Below are positions 1-6,225 of a stretch of 8,583 nt of DNA, piece after piece. The stretch is from Sphingomonadales bacterium UBA6171 (lineage in GTDB: Bacteria; Pseudomonadota; Alphaproteobacteria; Sphingomonadales; Sphingomonadaceae), in the NCBI GenBank assembly GCA_002422985.1, contig DITZ01000051.1, positions 17,846 through 26,428 on the forward strand. The letters are read 5' to 3'. The first letter of the stretch is position 1. Each line of letters opens with the position of its first letter. The notes below the pieces were generated by a model. That model was not told the DNA's origin. It did not search any database and saw only the letters and a list, made by a program, of their open reading frames with translations. Made by a program: the position numbers and the translations under genes.

Positions 1-33
1 CGGGGGTGGGGTCAGCAACGCCGCGATAAGCGC

Positions 34-429
34 CTATTCCTCCGCCACGAACGTCAGCGCCACGCCATTGATGCAATAGCGCATGCCGGTCGGCGGCGGG
101 CCGTCCGGGAACAGATGGCCCAGATGGCTGCCGCAATTGGCGCAATGCACCTCCACGCGGACCATGCCGTGGCTCATATCGCTTGTCATGCCCACCGATC
201 CTTCGATCGGCGTGTCGAAGCTGGGCCAGCCGGTGCCGCTTTCGAATTTGTCGGCGGCGGTGAACAGCGGCTGGCCGCAACCGGCGCAGGTGAAGCTGCC
301 GCGCCGCTTTTCGCTGAGCAGCGCGCAGCTGCCGGGCCGTTCGGTGCCGTGCTGGCGCATCACGGCATATTGATCGGGCGTCAGCCGTTCGCGCCATTCG
401 CTGTCGCTCAGTTGAAAGGGGAAGCTCAT
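34..429 (-). CDS. msrB: Peptide-methionine (R)-S-oxide reductase MsrB
   Basis: Reduces the R epimer of methionine sulfoxide in oxidised proteins; with no signal peptide it should act in the cytoplasm. The 131-residue product has the full SelR/MsrB fold. Two zinc-binding CxxC pairs are visible (C48/C51 and C96/C99), as are SGTGWPSF at 64-71, GSHLGHLFPDGP at 100-111 and the catalytic cysteine C119 in RYCIN. Position 66, which is Cys in enzymes such as E. coli MsrB (SGCGWPSF), is Thr here, so the usual resolving cysteine is missing and recycling must use another route. The ATG at 429-427 is chosen because it begins the conserved N-terminal MsrB sequence and overlaps the upstream gene's stop as ATGA, implying translational coupling. 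The frame stays open further upstream, but that part is an arginine-rich shadow of the preceding gene. Identification is secure. Confidence 0.96.
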   Translation of the reverse strand: MSFPFQLSDSEWRERLTPDQYAVMRQHGTERPGSCALLSEKRRGSFTCAGCGQPLFTAADKFESGTGWPSFDTPIEGSVGMTSDMSHGMVRVEVHCANCGSHLGHLFPDGPPPTGMRYCINGVALTFVAEE

Positions 430-2207
430 CCGCGTGCCGCCGCTTCGCTCACCATCAGGCCGGCTTCGGCGGCCAGCCCGACGGCCTTCATGGCCGCTGC
501 AATGCGGCGCAGATAATCGGGCGGCACATTGGCCCAGCCCTTCTGCATGCCGGTGGCGGCCAGCGCCAGCACCTCGCCGCGACGGCGTCCGGCGACGGCG
601 GCGTCCAGCGCGCGGGTCCAGTCGTTGACGATTTCGGCGGGTGCCTCGCCCACGGTGCCACGGCCCAGGCCCCGCAGCCCGGCGGCCAAAAGCGCGGCCC
701 GGTGGGCGCTGACGTCTGACGCCCAGCTGTCGTAGAGCGAGGAGGTGACGGGAACGGCGGTATCTGCCGGTGCCATCAGCGCCCAGACGCCGGCACGCAC
801 ATCGCCACTGGCATCCGCTGCCAGACGCCACCAGCCCTGCGCCTCCCGCAGCAGCCCGGCGGTAACCAGCGCGCCGACGATGGCGGGCGCATCGGCCAGC
901 CTGTCCGTTCCCGGCGTGATGCGGGCGGCGGAAATCGCCCCCGCCACCTGCCAGCCATAGCGTTCCAGCGAGCCGTCCTTGCCCCGGCCCAGCAGCCCGC
1001 GCAGCGCCTCCTGCCGCGCGTCCATGTCGGCTGCCGCCTGCGCCAGCCGCGCCTGTCCGCCGGGGCTGCCGGCCATGGCCGACGGGTCCAGCTCCAGTGC
1101 GGATGCCGCGAGGATGCGGTTTGCTTCGGATGAGCTGATGGCGCCGATGCCCGCCGCGACCGGCATCAGCATCGCGCGCCGGGCGATCGGTTGCCCGGCG
1201 AGCCGCACCATCCAGCCGGCCTGCATGGGGGTTGCGCCCTCCACCAGCGAATCGGGGATTTCAAGGCCGGCCGCGCTGGCAACACCGATGCGCCAGGCCG
1301 ACAGGCTGTTCACCGCGTCCCATTCCGGATTCGCGCCGCGCCGTCCGCCGCCCACGGCGGAGGACAGTCGCTCCCCCAGCCCGACATCAAAGCCATGCAC
1401 CGCGCCGGAGCGGCGCAGCCGGTCGAACAGCCGGCTGGCACCGAATTCATCGCCCTCGATAGAGCCGCACATCGCGTCGGCCAGTTCCCAGAAGGGGTTT
1501 TCGATGAAGCTGCGCGCCGTTTGCGACAGCGGGCACAGCGCCAGCGGATCGCCCGATGCAATCGCGGCATTGGCGGCGACACCATATAGCCCCTCGGTAT
1601 AGCGGTCCGGCAGCACGCGGGCGATCATGCGGTGCGCGTCGGCCGCCGCGCCCATGGCGACCAGTGCTTCGCCGCGCGCGGCCAGCCAGTCTCCGGGATT
1701 GACTCCGGCCGGCGGCGTGGCGCGGGTGAGCAGCGCGCGGGTAAGCATGATCTGCAACCAGCGGCTGGCGAGCGGTGCATCGATGCGGCGCAGCAGCAGC
1801 CCGACGAAACGGCCGTCGCTACCGGCGAACAGCGCGTTCCCCAGGCCGCCGGTGCGATCGTCCAGCGTGCCGGCATTTTCCGGCAGCGTGACCGGGCCGA
1901 CGAGGTTCGCCAGCGGGTCTTCCGCTTTGATTTCCGCCAGTTCTTCGGTCGGTGTTTCCTCAGTTGTGGCGGTGCCGGCAAAGGGATCATCCGGCAGGGC
2001 TGCTGCCGGCGTATCGACCAGCGGTGCGCTGACCGTCGCTTGCGGCACATCGTCAAACATGTCGGGCAACAGCGATTTCGGCGCCTGGCCTGCTTCCGGC
2101 GGGGCAGCGGGTGCCGCACCCTGCCCAAAGGCCGGATGGGCCAGCGCCATCATGCCCGCCGCCAGCAACCACAGGTCGCGCCGACCCCGATTTGCAACAA
2201 TCGCCAT
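426..2207 (-). CDS. Exported alanine-rich protein of unknown function
   Basis: I do not recognise this family. The 593-residue product starts with a clear Sec signal peptide: basic NRGRR at 6-10, a hydrophobic core at 12-23 and a likely cleavage site after AFG (residue 28). An Ala/Pro/Glu/Asp-rich, probably disordered stretch runs to about residue 95. The remaining ~490 residues are Ala/Leu/Arg-rich and look almost wholly alpha-helical, which suggests a helical-repeat periplasmic protein, but I see no clear TPR consensus, catalytic motif or membrane segment after the signal. The ATG at 2207-2205 is chosen because it opens the signal peptide. The frame remains open on to about 2813, but that extension is antisense to aroK and is not credible. 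The stop overlaps the msrB start, so the two are co-transcribed. aroK diverges from it across about 30 bp. The gene is real; the function is unknown. Confidence 0.85.
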   Translation of the reverse strand: MAIVANRGRRDLWLLAAGMMALAHPAFGQGAAPAAPPEAGQAPKSLLPDMFDDVPQATVSAPLVDTPAAALPDDPFAGTATTEETPTEELAEIKAEDPLANLVGPVTLPENAGTLDDRTGGLGNALFAGSDGRFVGLLLRRIDAPLASRWLQIMLTRALLTRATPPAGVNPGDWLAARGEALVAMGAAADAHRMIARVLPDRYTEGLYGVAANAAIASGDPLALCPLSQTARSFIENPFWELADAMCGSIEGDEFGASRLFDRLRRSGAVHGFDVGLGERLSSAVGGGRRGANPEWDAVNSLSAWRIGVASAAGLEIPDSLVEGATPMQAGWMVRLAGQPIARRAMLMPVAAGIGAISSSEANRILAASALELDPSAMAGSPGGQARLAQAAADMDARQEALRGLLGRGKDGSLERYGWQVAGAISAARITPGTDRLADAPAIVGALVTAGLLREAQGWWRLAADASGDVRAGVWALMAPADTAVPVTSSLYDSWASDVSAHRAALLAAGLRGLGRGTVGEAPAEIVNDWTRALDAAVAGRRRGEVLALAATGMQKGWANVPPDYLRRIAAAMKAVGLAAEAGLMVSEAAARG

Positions 2208-2221
2208 GCCCACCCTATAGC
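2192..2221. promoter_or_regulatory. Candidate promoter for aroK, possibly bidirectional
   Basis: On the plus strand TTGCAA (2192-2197) is followed after 18 bp by TATAGC (2216-2221). Each hexamer matches four of six sigma-70 consensus positions, and a start near 2228 would be predicted, next to the aroK start. The -10 core CTATAG (2215-2220) is its own reverse complement, so it also presents TATAGG to the minus strand, where a weaker -35 (TTCACT) lies 17 bp upstream. A minus-strand start near 2207 would coincide with the ATG of the exported protein. This is inferred from sequence only. Confidence 0.35.
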
Positions 2222-2237
2222 GACGCCGGTGAGCATA

Positions 2238-2819
2238 GTGAAAGCGGAAATCCCGACCACCCCGCCCGCCATCCGCACGGACTGGCGCCGCCGGCCGCTC
2301 GTGCTGGTGGGGCTGATGGGCAGCGGCAAGACGACCGTGGGCAAAAGGCTGGCGGCGCGGCTGCACTGGCCGTTCGTGGATGCGGATGCAGAGATTGAGC
2401 GCGCCGCGGCCATGACGATTGCCGAGATATTCGACCGCTTTGGCGAGCCGCATTTCCGCGATGGCGAGCGGCGGGTCATCGCGCGCCTGATGGAGGGCGG
2501 CCACAAGGTGATTGCCACCGGTGGCGGGGCCTTTGTGGACGCGGAAACCCGCAAGCTGATTCTGGAGATGGGCACCGCCATCTGGCTGGACGCCAGCGTC
2601 GCCACGCTGGTGGCGCGGGTGGGCCGGCGCAACCATCGCCCGCTGCTGGTGGGCCGCGATCCGGCGGTGGTGCTGGGTGAGCTCGCGGCGCAGCGCAACC
2701 CCAGCTATGCCGAGGCGCAGATTCGAATCGAAAGCCGCGAAACGCCGCATGAGGAGACGGTGGACGCGATCCTCAACACATTGCTGGCCGCAGACCGGCT
2801 GCGTCAGGGGCATAAATGA
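2238..2819 (+). CDS. aroK: Shikimate kinase
   Basis: Phosphorylates shikimate to shikimate-3-phosphate with ATP in the cytoplasmic shikimate pathway. In the 193-residue product the Walker A P-loop GLMGSGKT is at 25-32, the shikimate-binding DAD at 48-50, FRDGER at 73-78 with the substrate-contacting arginine R74, and GGG at 95-97. The lid arginine R134 lies in RNHRPLL and the C-terminal R153 in QRNPSY. There is a ~20-residue proline-rich N-terminal extension before the kinase core. The start is uncertain: GTG at 2238 is preferred because GGTGAG lies just upstream as a Shine-Dalgarno-like site, but GTG at 2229 (three residues longer) is equally in frame, and no ATG precedes the P-loop. The stop overlaps the aroB start as ATGA, so the two kinase/synthase genes form an operon. 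Family identification is secure. Confidence 0.95.
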   Translation: MKAEIPTTPPAIRTDWRRRPLVLVGLMGSGKTTVGKRLAARLHWPFVDADAEIERAAAMTIAEIFDRFGEPHFRDGERRVIARLMEGGHKVIATGGGAFVDAETRKLILEMGTAIWLDASVATLVARVGRRNHRPLLVGRDPAVVLGELAAQRNPSYAEAQIRIESRETPHEETVDAILNTLLAADRLRQGHK

Positions 2820-3916
2820 GCATAATCTCCGTTCCCGTGACGCTTGGCGCGCGCAGCTATCCGGTGCTGGTGGGTGCCGGCGCGCTGGCCGGGCTGCCCG
2901 CGCTGCTGTCGGGCCTGGGCGCTGCCGGGCGGCTGCCGGTGGTGACGGACGAGACGGTGGCGGCGCTGCATCTGCACCGGCTGCAAGCCGCGCTGCCGGG
3001 CGTAGTGCTGCATCCCGTCATCCTGCCGCCGGGCGAGGGCACAAAGAGCTTCCGCCAGCTGGAAGCGCTGCTGGACGCGCTGCTGGCGCTGGAGCTGACG
3101 CGCGCGGATCTGCTGGTGGCGCTGGGCGGTGGCGTGATCGGAGACTTGACGGGTTTTGCCGCCGCCATCCTGAAGCGTGGCATGCCCTTTCTGCAAATCC
3201 CCACGACGCTGCTCGCCATGGTGGACAGTTCGGTGGGCGGCAAGACGGCGATCAACACACGGGCCGGCAAGAATCTGGTGGGGGCCTTTCATCAGCCGGC
3301 CGCGGTGGTGGCTGATCTCGATCTGCTGCAAACATTGCCCGCCCGCGAAATGGCGGCGGGCTATGCCGAGGTGCTGAAATATGGCCTCATCAGTGATGCC
3401 GGCTTTTTCGACTGGTGCGAGGCGAATGGCGCGGCGCTGCTGGCCGGCGACACCGCCGCGCGCACGCATGCTGTCGCGACATCGGTTCGCTCCAAGGCGC
3501 TGGTGGTGGCGGCGGACGAGCGGGAGACGCAGGATGTCCGGGCGCTGCTGAATCTGGGCCATACATTCGGTCATGCGCTGGAGGCGGAAACCGGCTTTTC
3601 GGCCCGGCTGCTGCATGGCGAGGCGGTCGGCATCGGCATGGCGCTGGCCTATGGCTTTTCGGCGGCCCAGGGCCTGTGCCCGGCCGCAGACGCCGCGCGG
3701 GTGCGCGCGCATCTGCAACGACTGGGGCTGAAGGCGACGCTGGCGGATGCCGGCCTTGCCAACGCGGACGCCCCCCGGCTGGTCGCCCATATGCTGCACG
3801 ACAAGAAACGCACGCGCACCAGCCTGCCCTTCATCCTGTCGCGCGGCATCGGGCAGGCCTATGTGGCGCATGACGTGGCGCTGGCGGATGTGGAGCGGTT
3901 TCTGGCGGGGGTGTAA
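2816..3916 (+). CDS. aroB: 3-dehydroquinate synthase
   Basis: Converts DAHP to 3-dehydroquinate, the second step of the shikimate pathway, using NAD+ and a divalent metal. The 366-residue product has normal family length. Visible motifs in order are the NAD-binding GGGVIGD at 104-110, PTTLLAMVDSSVGGKTAIN at 129-147 with K143, GKN at 151-153, AEVLKYG at 184-190 with metal ligand E185 and K188, NLGHTFGH at 246-253 with metal ligand H249, HGEAVGIGM at 267-275 with metal ligand H267, and DKKRTR at 329-334. All expected catalytic residues are present, so the enzyme should be active. The ATG at 2816 is supported by AGGGG five bases upstream and by the ATGA overlap with aroK. The gene ends 16 bp before the convergent acyl-CoA dehydrogenase stop, and I see no clear terminator in that gap. 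Confidence 0.98.
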   Translation: MSIISVPVTLGARSYPVLVGAGALAGLPALLSGLGAAGRLPVVTDETVAALHLHRLQAALPGVVLHPVILPPGEGTKSFRQLEALLDALLALELTRADLLVALGGGVIGDLTGFAAAILKRGMPFLQIPTTLLAMVDSSVGGKTAINTRAGKNLVGAFHQPAAVVADLDLLQTLPAREMAAGYAEVLKYGLISDAGFFDWCEANGAALLAGDTAARTHAVATSVRSKALVVAADERETQDVRALLNLGHTFGHALEAETGFSARLLHGEAVGIGMALAYGFSAAQGLCPAADAARVRAHLQRLGLKATLADAGLANADAPRLVAHMLHDKKRTRTSLPFILSRGIGQAYVAHDVALADVERFLAGV

Positions 3917-3932
3917 ATCCAAGCCCGTCAGG

Positions 3933-5165
3933 TTAGTTATACCGCCGCAGCTCATCCTTGGCGATCGTCACCCGGTGAACTTCGTCCGGCCCGTCGGCCA
4001 GTCGCAGGGTGCGTTGGTGGGCATAGGCGCCGGCCAGCCCATAATCCTGGCTCACCCCGCCGCCGCCATGCGCCTGAATGGCCATATCGATCACCCTGGT
4101 GGCGACATTGGGCGCCACCACCTTGATCATGGCGATCAGCGCCTTGGCATCCTTGTTGCCCACCCTGTCCATCATCCAGGCGGCTTTCAGGCACAGCAGC
4201 CGGGCCTGTTCAATCTCGATGCGGGCGTTGGCGATGCGTTCGTGCCACACGCCCTGATCGGCGACGGCCCTGCCAAAGGCGACCCGGCTTTTCAGCCGCT
4301 TCACCATCTTCTCCAGCGCGCGTTCGGCTGAACCCAGGCTGCGCATACAGTGGTGGATGCGCCCCGGCCCCAGCCGGCCCTGCGCGATTTCAAAGCCCCG
4401 GCCCTCGCCCAGGATGATATTGTCGGCGGGCACGCGCACATTCTCCAGCAGCACTTCGAAATGGCCGTGCGGTGCATCGTCATAGCCGAACACGTGCAGC
4501 GGCCGCACCCTGGTGATGCCGGGGGCATCCAGCGGCACCAAAATCTGCGATTGTTGCAGATGTTTGGGCGCGGACGGGTCGGTCTTGCCCATCACGATGG
4601 CGATGGCGCAGCGCGGGTCGCCCACGCCGGACGACCACCATTTGCGGCCGTTCACCACATATTCGTCGCCATCGCGCGCAATCGAGGTTTCGATATTGGT
4701 CGCGTCCGACGAGGCCACGCCCGGCTCCGTCATCAGGAAGGCGGAGCGGATTTCGCCCCGGCTCAAGGGTGCCAGCCAGCGATCCTGCTGCGCCTTGGTG
4801 CCATAGCGCGCCAGCACTTCCATATTGCCGGTGTCGGGCGCGGAGCTGTTGAACACTTCGCTGGACCAGGCCACGCGGCCCATCTCCTCGGCCAGCGGCG
4901 CATATTCCAGATTGGTGAGCGGCGTGCCGTCGAAATGAAAGACGCTGACCGGCGTGACCCCATGGCCGGGCGGCACGAACATGTTCCACAGACCGGCCGC
5001 GCGGGCACGCGGCTTCAGTTCCTCGATGACATCAATCACCTTCCACCGGTCGGGCGTGGACGTCTCTGCCGTGTAGCGTTCCTCGTTGGGATAGATATGC
5101 GCGTCCATGAACGCCCGCAGCCGGTCCAGCATTTCCTTGGTGCGATCGGAATATTCGAACTGCAT
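3933..5165 (-). CDS. Acyl-CoA dehydrogenase, ACAD10/ACAD11-like
   Basis: FAD-dependent enzyme expected to introduce the alpha,beta double bond into an acyl-CoA; the acyl chain it prefers cannot be read from sequence. The 410-residue product shows the helical N-terminal domain (1-~140), the flavin-contacting FLMTEPGVASSDATN at 143-157 and KWWSS at 175-179 in the beta domain, then the C-terminal helical domain with GPGRIHHCMRSLG at 266-278, AFGRAVADQG at 296-305 and QAHGGGGVSQDY at 364-375. At the position of the usual catalytic Glu (YEG in MCAD) it has Asp, in LADGPDEVHR at 389-398 with D391. This sequence is typical of the ACAD10/11 branch rather than a mutation. The ATG at 5165-5163 has a good purine-rich site (AGGGGAGA) upstream. 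The gene lies about 100 bp downstream of the zinc-ribbon gene and may have its own promoter. Confidence 0.95.
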   Translation of the reverse strand: MQFEYSDRTKEMLDRLRAFMDAHIYPNEERYTAETSTPDRWKVIDVIEELKPRARAAGLWNMFVPPGHGVTPVSVFHFDGTPLTNLEYAPLAEEMGRVAWSSEVFNSSAPDTGNMEVLARYGTKAQQDRWLAPLSRGEIRSAFLMTEPGVASSDATNIETSIARDGDEYVVNGRKWWSSGVGDPRCAIAIVMGKTDPSAPKHLQQSQILVPLDAPGITRVRPLHVFGYDDAPHGHFEVLLENVRVPADNIILGEGRGFEIAQGRLGPGRIHHCMRSLGSAERALEKMVKRLKSRVAFGRAVADQGVWHERIANARIEIEQARLLCLKAAWMMDRVGNKDAKALIAMIKVVAPNVATRVIDMAIQAHGGGGVSQDYGLAGAYAHQRTLRLADGPDEVHRVTIAKDELRRYN

Positions 5166-5240
5166 GACATTCTCTCCCCTATGCTTTGTATGGCGACCTT
5201 AGCGGCGCAAAAGCCGCGCGCAACGCCCTTATCCTGCCTG

Positions 5241-5256
5241 CTCTCACTGTTGAGAG
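5241..5256 (-). terminator. Possible hairpin terminator after the zinc-ribbon gene
   Basis: CTCTCA and TGAGAG form a perfect 6-bp stem around a 4-base loop. The stem can continue outward past one mismatch to pair CCT with GGG or AGG. It lies 8 bp past the stop of the zinc-ribbon gene on the minus strand and before the acyl-CoA dehydrogenase start. There is no T-run after it on the minus strand, so intrinsic termination is doubtful. It could equally be an mRNA-stabilising or attenuating stem. Confidence 0.3.
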
Positions 5257-5264
5257 AGGGGCTG

Positions 5265-6119
5265 CTACAGCCTTGCCAGGCTCGCCGGTTTCAGCCGCAC
5301 CGCCAGCCGCACGGCCTGGGGCGGCGGATTGACCGCGCTGGTTTCAAAGCTGACCGTGCCGCCGGGCGGCAGCGTGTCGGCGCTGGCCCGGATGATCCAG
5401 CGGTCGATTTCGGTGCCATCGGCCGCCAGCAGCACCATCTCCAGCGGCGGCACCGGCTGGGTGGATTTGCCGGGGTTGCCAAGTTGGCCCGTCACTTCCC
5501 AGACAACCCCGCCGCCCGCCAGCGGGCGCTTCACCGAATCGACCGACACGCTGAGCGGCGGCACCCGCGATTCGGGAACGCGCACCGATGGCATGGAGAT
5601 GTGCGGCATGGAGATGTGCGGCATGGAGATGTGCGGCATCGAGAGCGGCGGCAGCCCCAGCCGGGGCAGCGTTAACGGCGGCAGCGCCAGTCCCATGGAT
5701 TGCGCGGCAGCCTCGGCCGATGGCAGGCCGAAGCGTTCGGGTTTCCACAGGCCAAACAGCGCGGCGGCCGCTGCCGTCAGTGCCAGCAGGACGAGCAGCA
5801 GCAACAGCCAGGGCCAGCGGCGACGGCGCGGGGATTCCGACTCCTCCTCCTCGGCCGCGTCCTCCCCCATGTCCTGTGGCCGGGCGGCCGGTGTCGGCGC
5901 ATGATTCGCCGGGCCTGGCCCCCGCGCTGGCGGCGGCCCGATCGGCATGTCCAGCTCGATCACATCCTCGTCGGGCAGCGCCAGCCACACGGTTGCGCAC
6001 GCCTTGCAGCGCGCCTTGGCGGCCCTGGGCACGGGCAGGCCGTCCGCGCCGGGCCCATGCGGCCAGCGTCCGGCGTCCATCTCATAGCGTGATCCACAAT
6101 TGGGGCATGTCAGCCGCAT
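5265..6119 (-). CDS. Zinc-ribbon (MJ0042-type) single-pass membrane protein with DUF3426-like C-terminus
   Basis: Function unknown; the architecture is that of a cytoplasmic metal-binding sensor or adaptor tethered to the inner membrane. The 284-residue product begins with a zinc ribbon (CPNC at 5-8, CKAC at 38-41). The 29-residue spacing between the knuckles is about ten longer than I expect for MJ0042 domains, with an extra Gly/Pro segment at about 22-31. A Pro-rich, then acidic linker (about 59-96) leads to RRRR at 98-101 and a membrane helix at 102-125, so the positive-inside rule puts the N-terminus in the cytoplasm. Residues 146-190 are nine tandem proline pentads. About 190-284 is a beta-rich domain (VTGQLGNPG, LPPGGTVSF) resembling DUF3426. 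The ATG is chosen because the zinc ribbon starts immediately after it; no strong ribosome site is visible. A YdcF-type gene diverges upstream. Confidence 0.85.
   Translation of the reverse strand: MRLTCPNCGSRYEMDAGRWPHGPGADGLPVPRAAKARCKACATVWLALPDEDVIELDMPIGPPPARGPGPANHAPTPAARPQDMGEDAAEEEESESPRRRRWPWLLLLLVLLALTAAAAALFGLWKPERFGLPSAEAAAQSMGLALPPLTLPRLGLPPLSMPHISMPHISMPHISMPSVRVPESRVPPLSVSVDSVKRPLAGGGVVWEVTGQLGNPGKSTQPVPPLEMVLLAADGTEIDRWIIRASADTLPPGGTVSFETSAVNPPPQAVRLAVRLKPASLARL
5591..5635 (-). repeat. Three exact 15-bp tandem repeats inside the zinc-ribbon protein gene
   Basis: The 15-bp unit GCATGGAGATGTGCG (plus strand) occurs three times with no mismatch at 5591-5605, 5606-5620 and 5621-5635, and a fourth copy begins with GCAT before diverging. 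On the minus strand each unit encodes SMPHI or its phase variants. They sit within a longer run of degenerate five-residue repeats (codons at 5550-5684) of the form [LMV]-P-x-[LIV]-x. Because the unit is a multiple of three, gain or loss of copies would change linker length without breaking the frame. Confidence 0.95.
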
Positions 6120-6132
6120 ATAGGCAGCATAG

Positions 6133-6145
6133 CCACAAGATGTGG
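6133..6145. promoter_or_regulatory. Perfect dyad CCACA-N3-TGTGG in a divergent intergenic region
   Basis: CCACA at 6133-6137 and TGTGG at 6141-6145 are exact reverse complements separated by AGA. The dyad lies in the ~106-bp gap between the divergent zinc-ribbon gene (start 6119) and the YdcF-type gene (start about 6226), 13 bp upstream of the former's ATG. The position fits an operator for one or both genes, but a 5-bp dyad in GC-rich DNA can arise by chance and I do not recognise a regulator for it. Confidence 0.2.
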
Positions 6146-6225
6146 TGATCGGCAATCGCCCCGTCGCATTGTGGCGGAGCCGGTGGTTGCAGCGATGCCG
6201 GGCGTGGCCTAGACGCTTGTCTCCC

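Noticed and set aside
1..33. Bases left of msrB: in-frame with msrB past its TAG, a hydrophobic stretch ALIAALLTPPP can be read; on the plus strand a frame ends at TAA 27-29
   Set aside because: Too short to support a start, a product or readthrough. A convergent plus-strand gene ending at 29 or a downstream minus-strand gene is possible but cannot be judged from 33 bases.
2208..2813. Upstream extension of the exported-protein frame across aroK
   Set aside because: It would bury the signal peptide internally and lie wholly antisense to aroK; the ATG at 2207 explains the protein better.
2804..3955. A 383-codon open frame antisense to aroB
   Set aside because: aroB is unmistakable on the other strand; the antisense product is Arg/Gln/His-rich low-complexity sequence typical of GC-rich shadow frames.
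5202..5217. GCGGC-N6-GCCGC hairpin upstream of the acyl-CoA dehydrogenase
   Set aside because: A 5-bp all-GC stem is common by chance at this base composition and has no T-run or other supporting context.
4350..5675. A 441-codon open frame on the plus strand across the acyl-CoA dehydrogenase and into the zinc-ribbon gene
   Set aside because: It is antisense to a well-conserved enzyme, has His/Arg/Gly/Gln-rich shadow composition, no domain, and repeats HGDVR only because it reads the 15-bp repeat in another frame.
6187..6215. TTGCAG-N17-TAGACG as a promoter for the YdcF-type gene
   Set aside because: The -10 matches only three of six positions and the implied start is almost on the GTG; too weak in GC-rich sequence to list as a feature.
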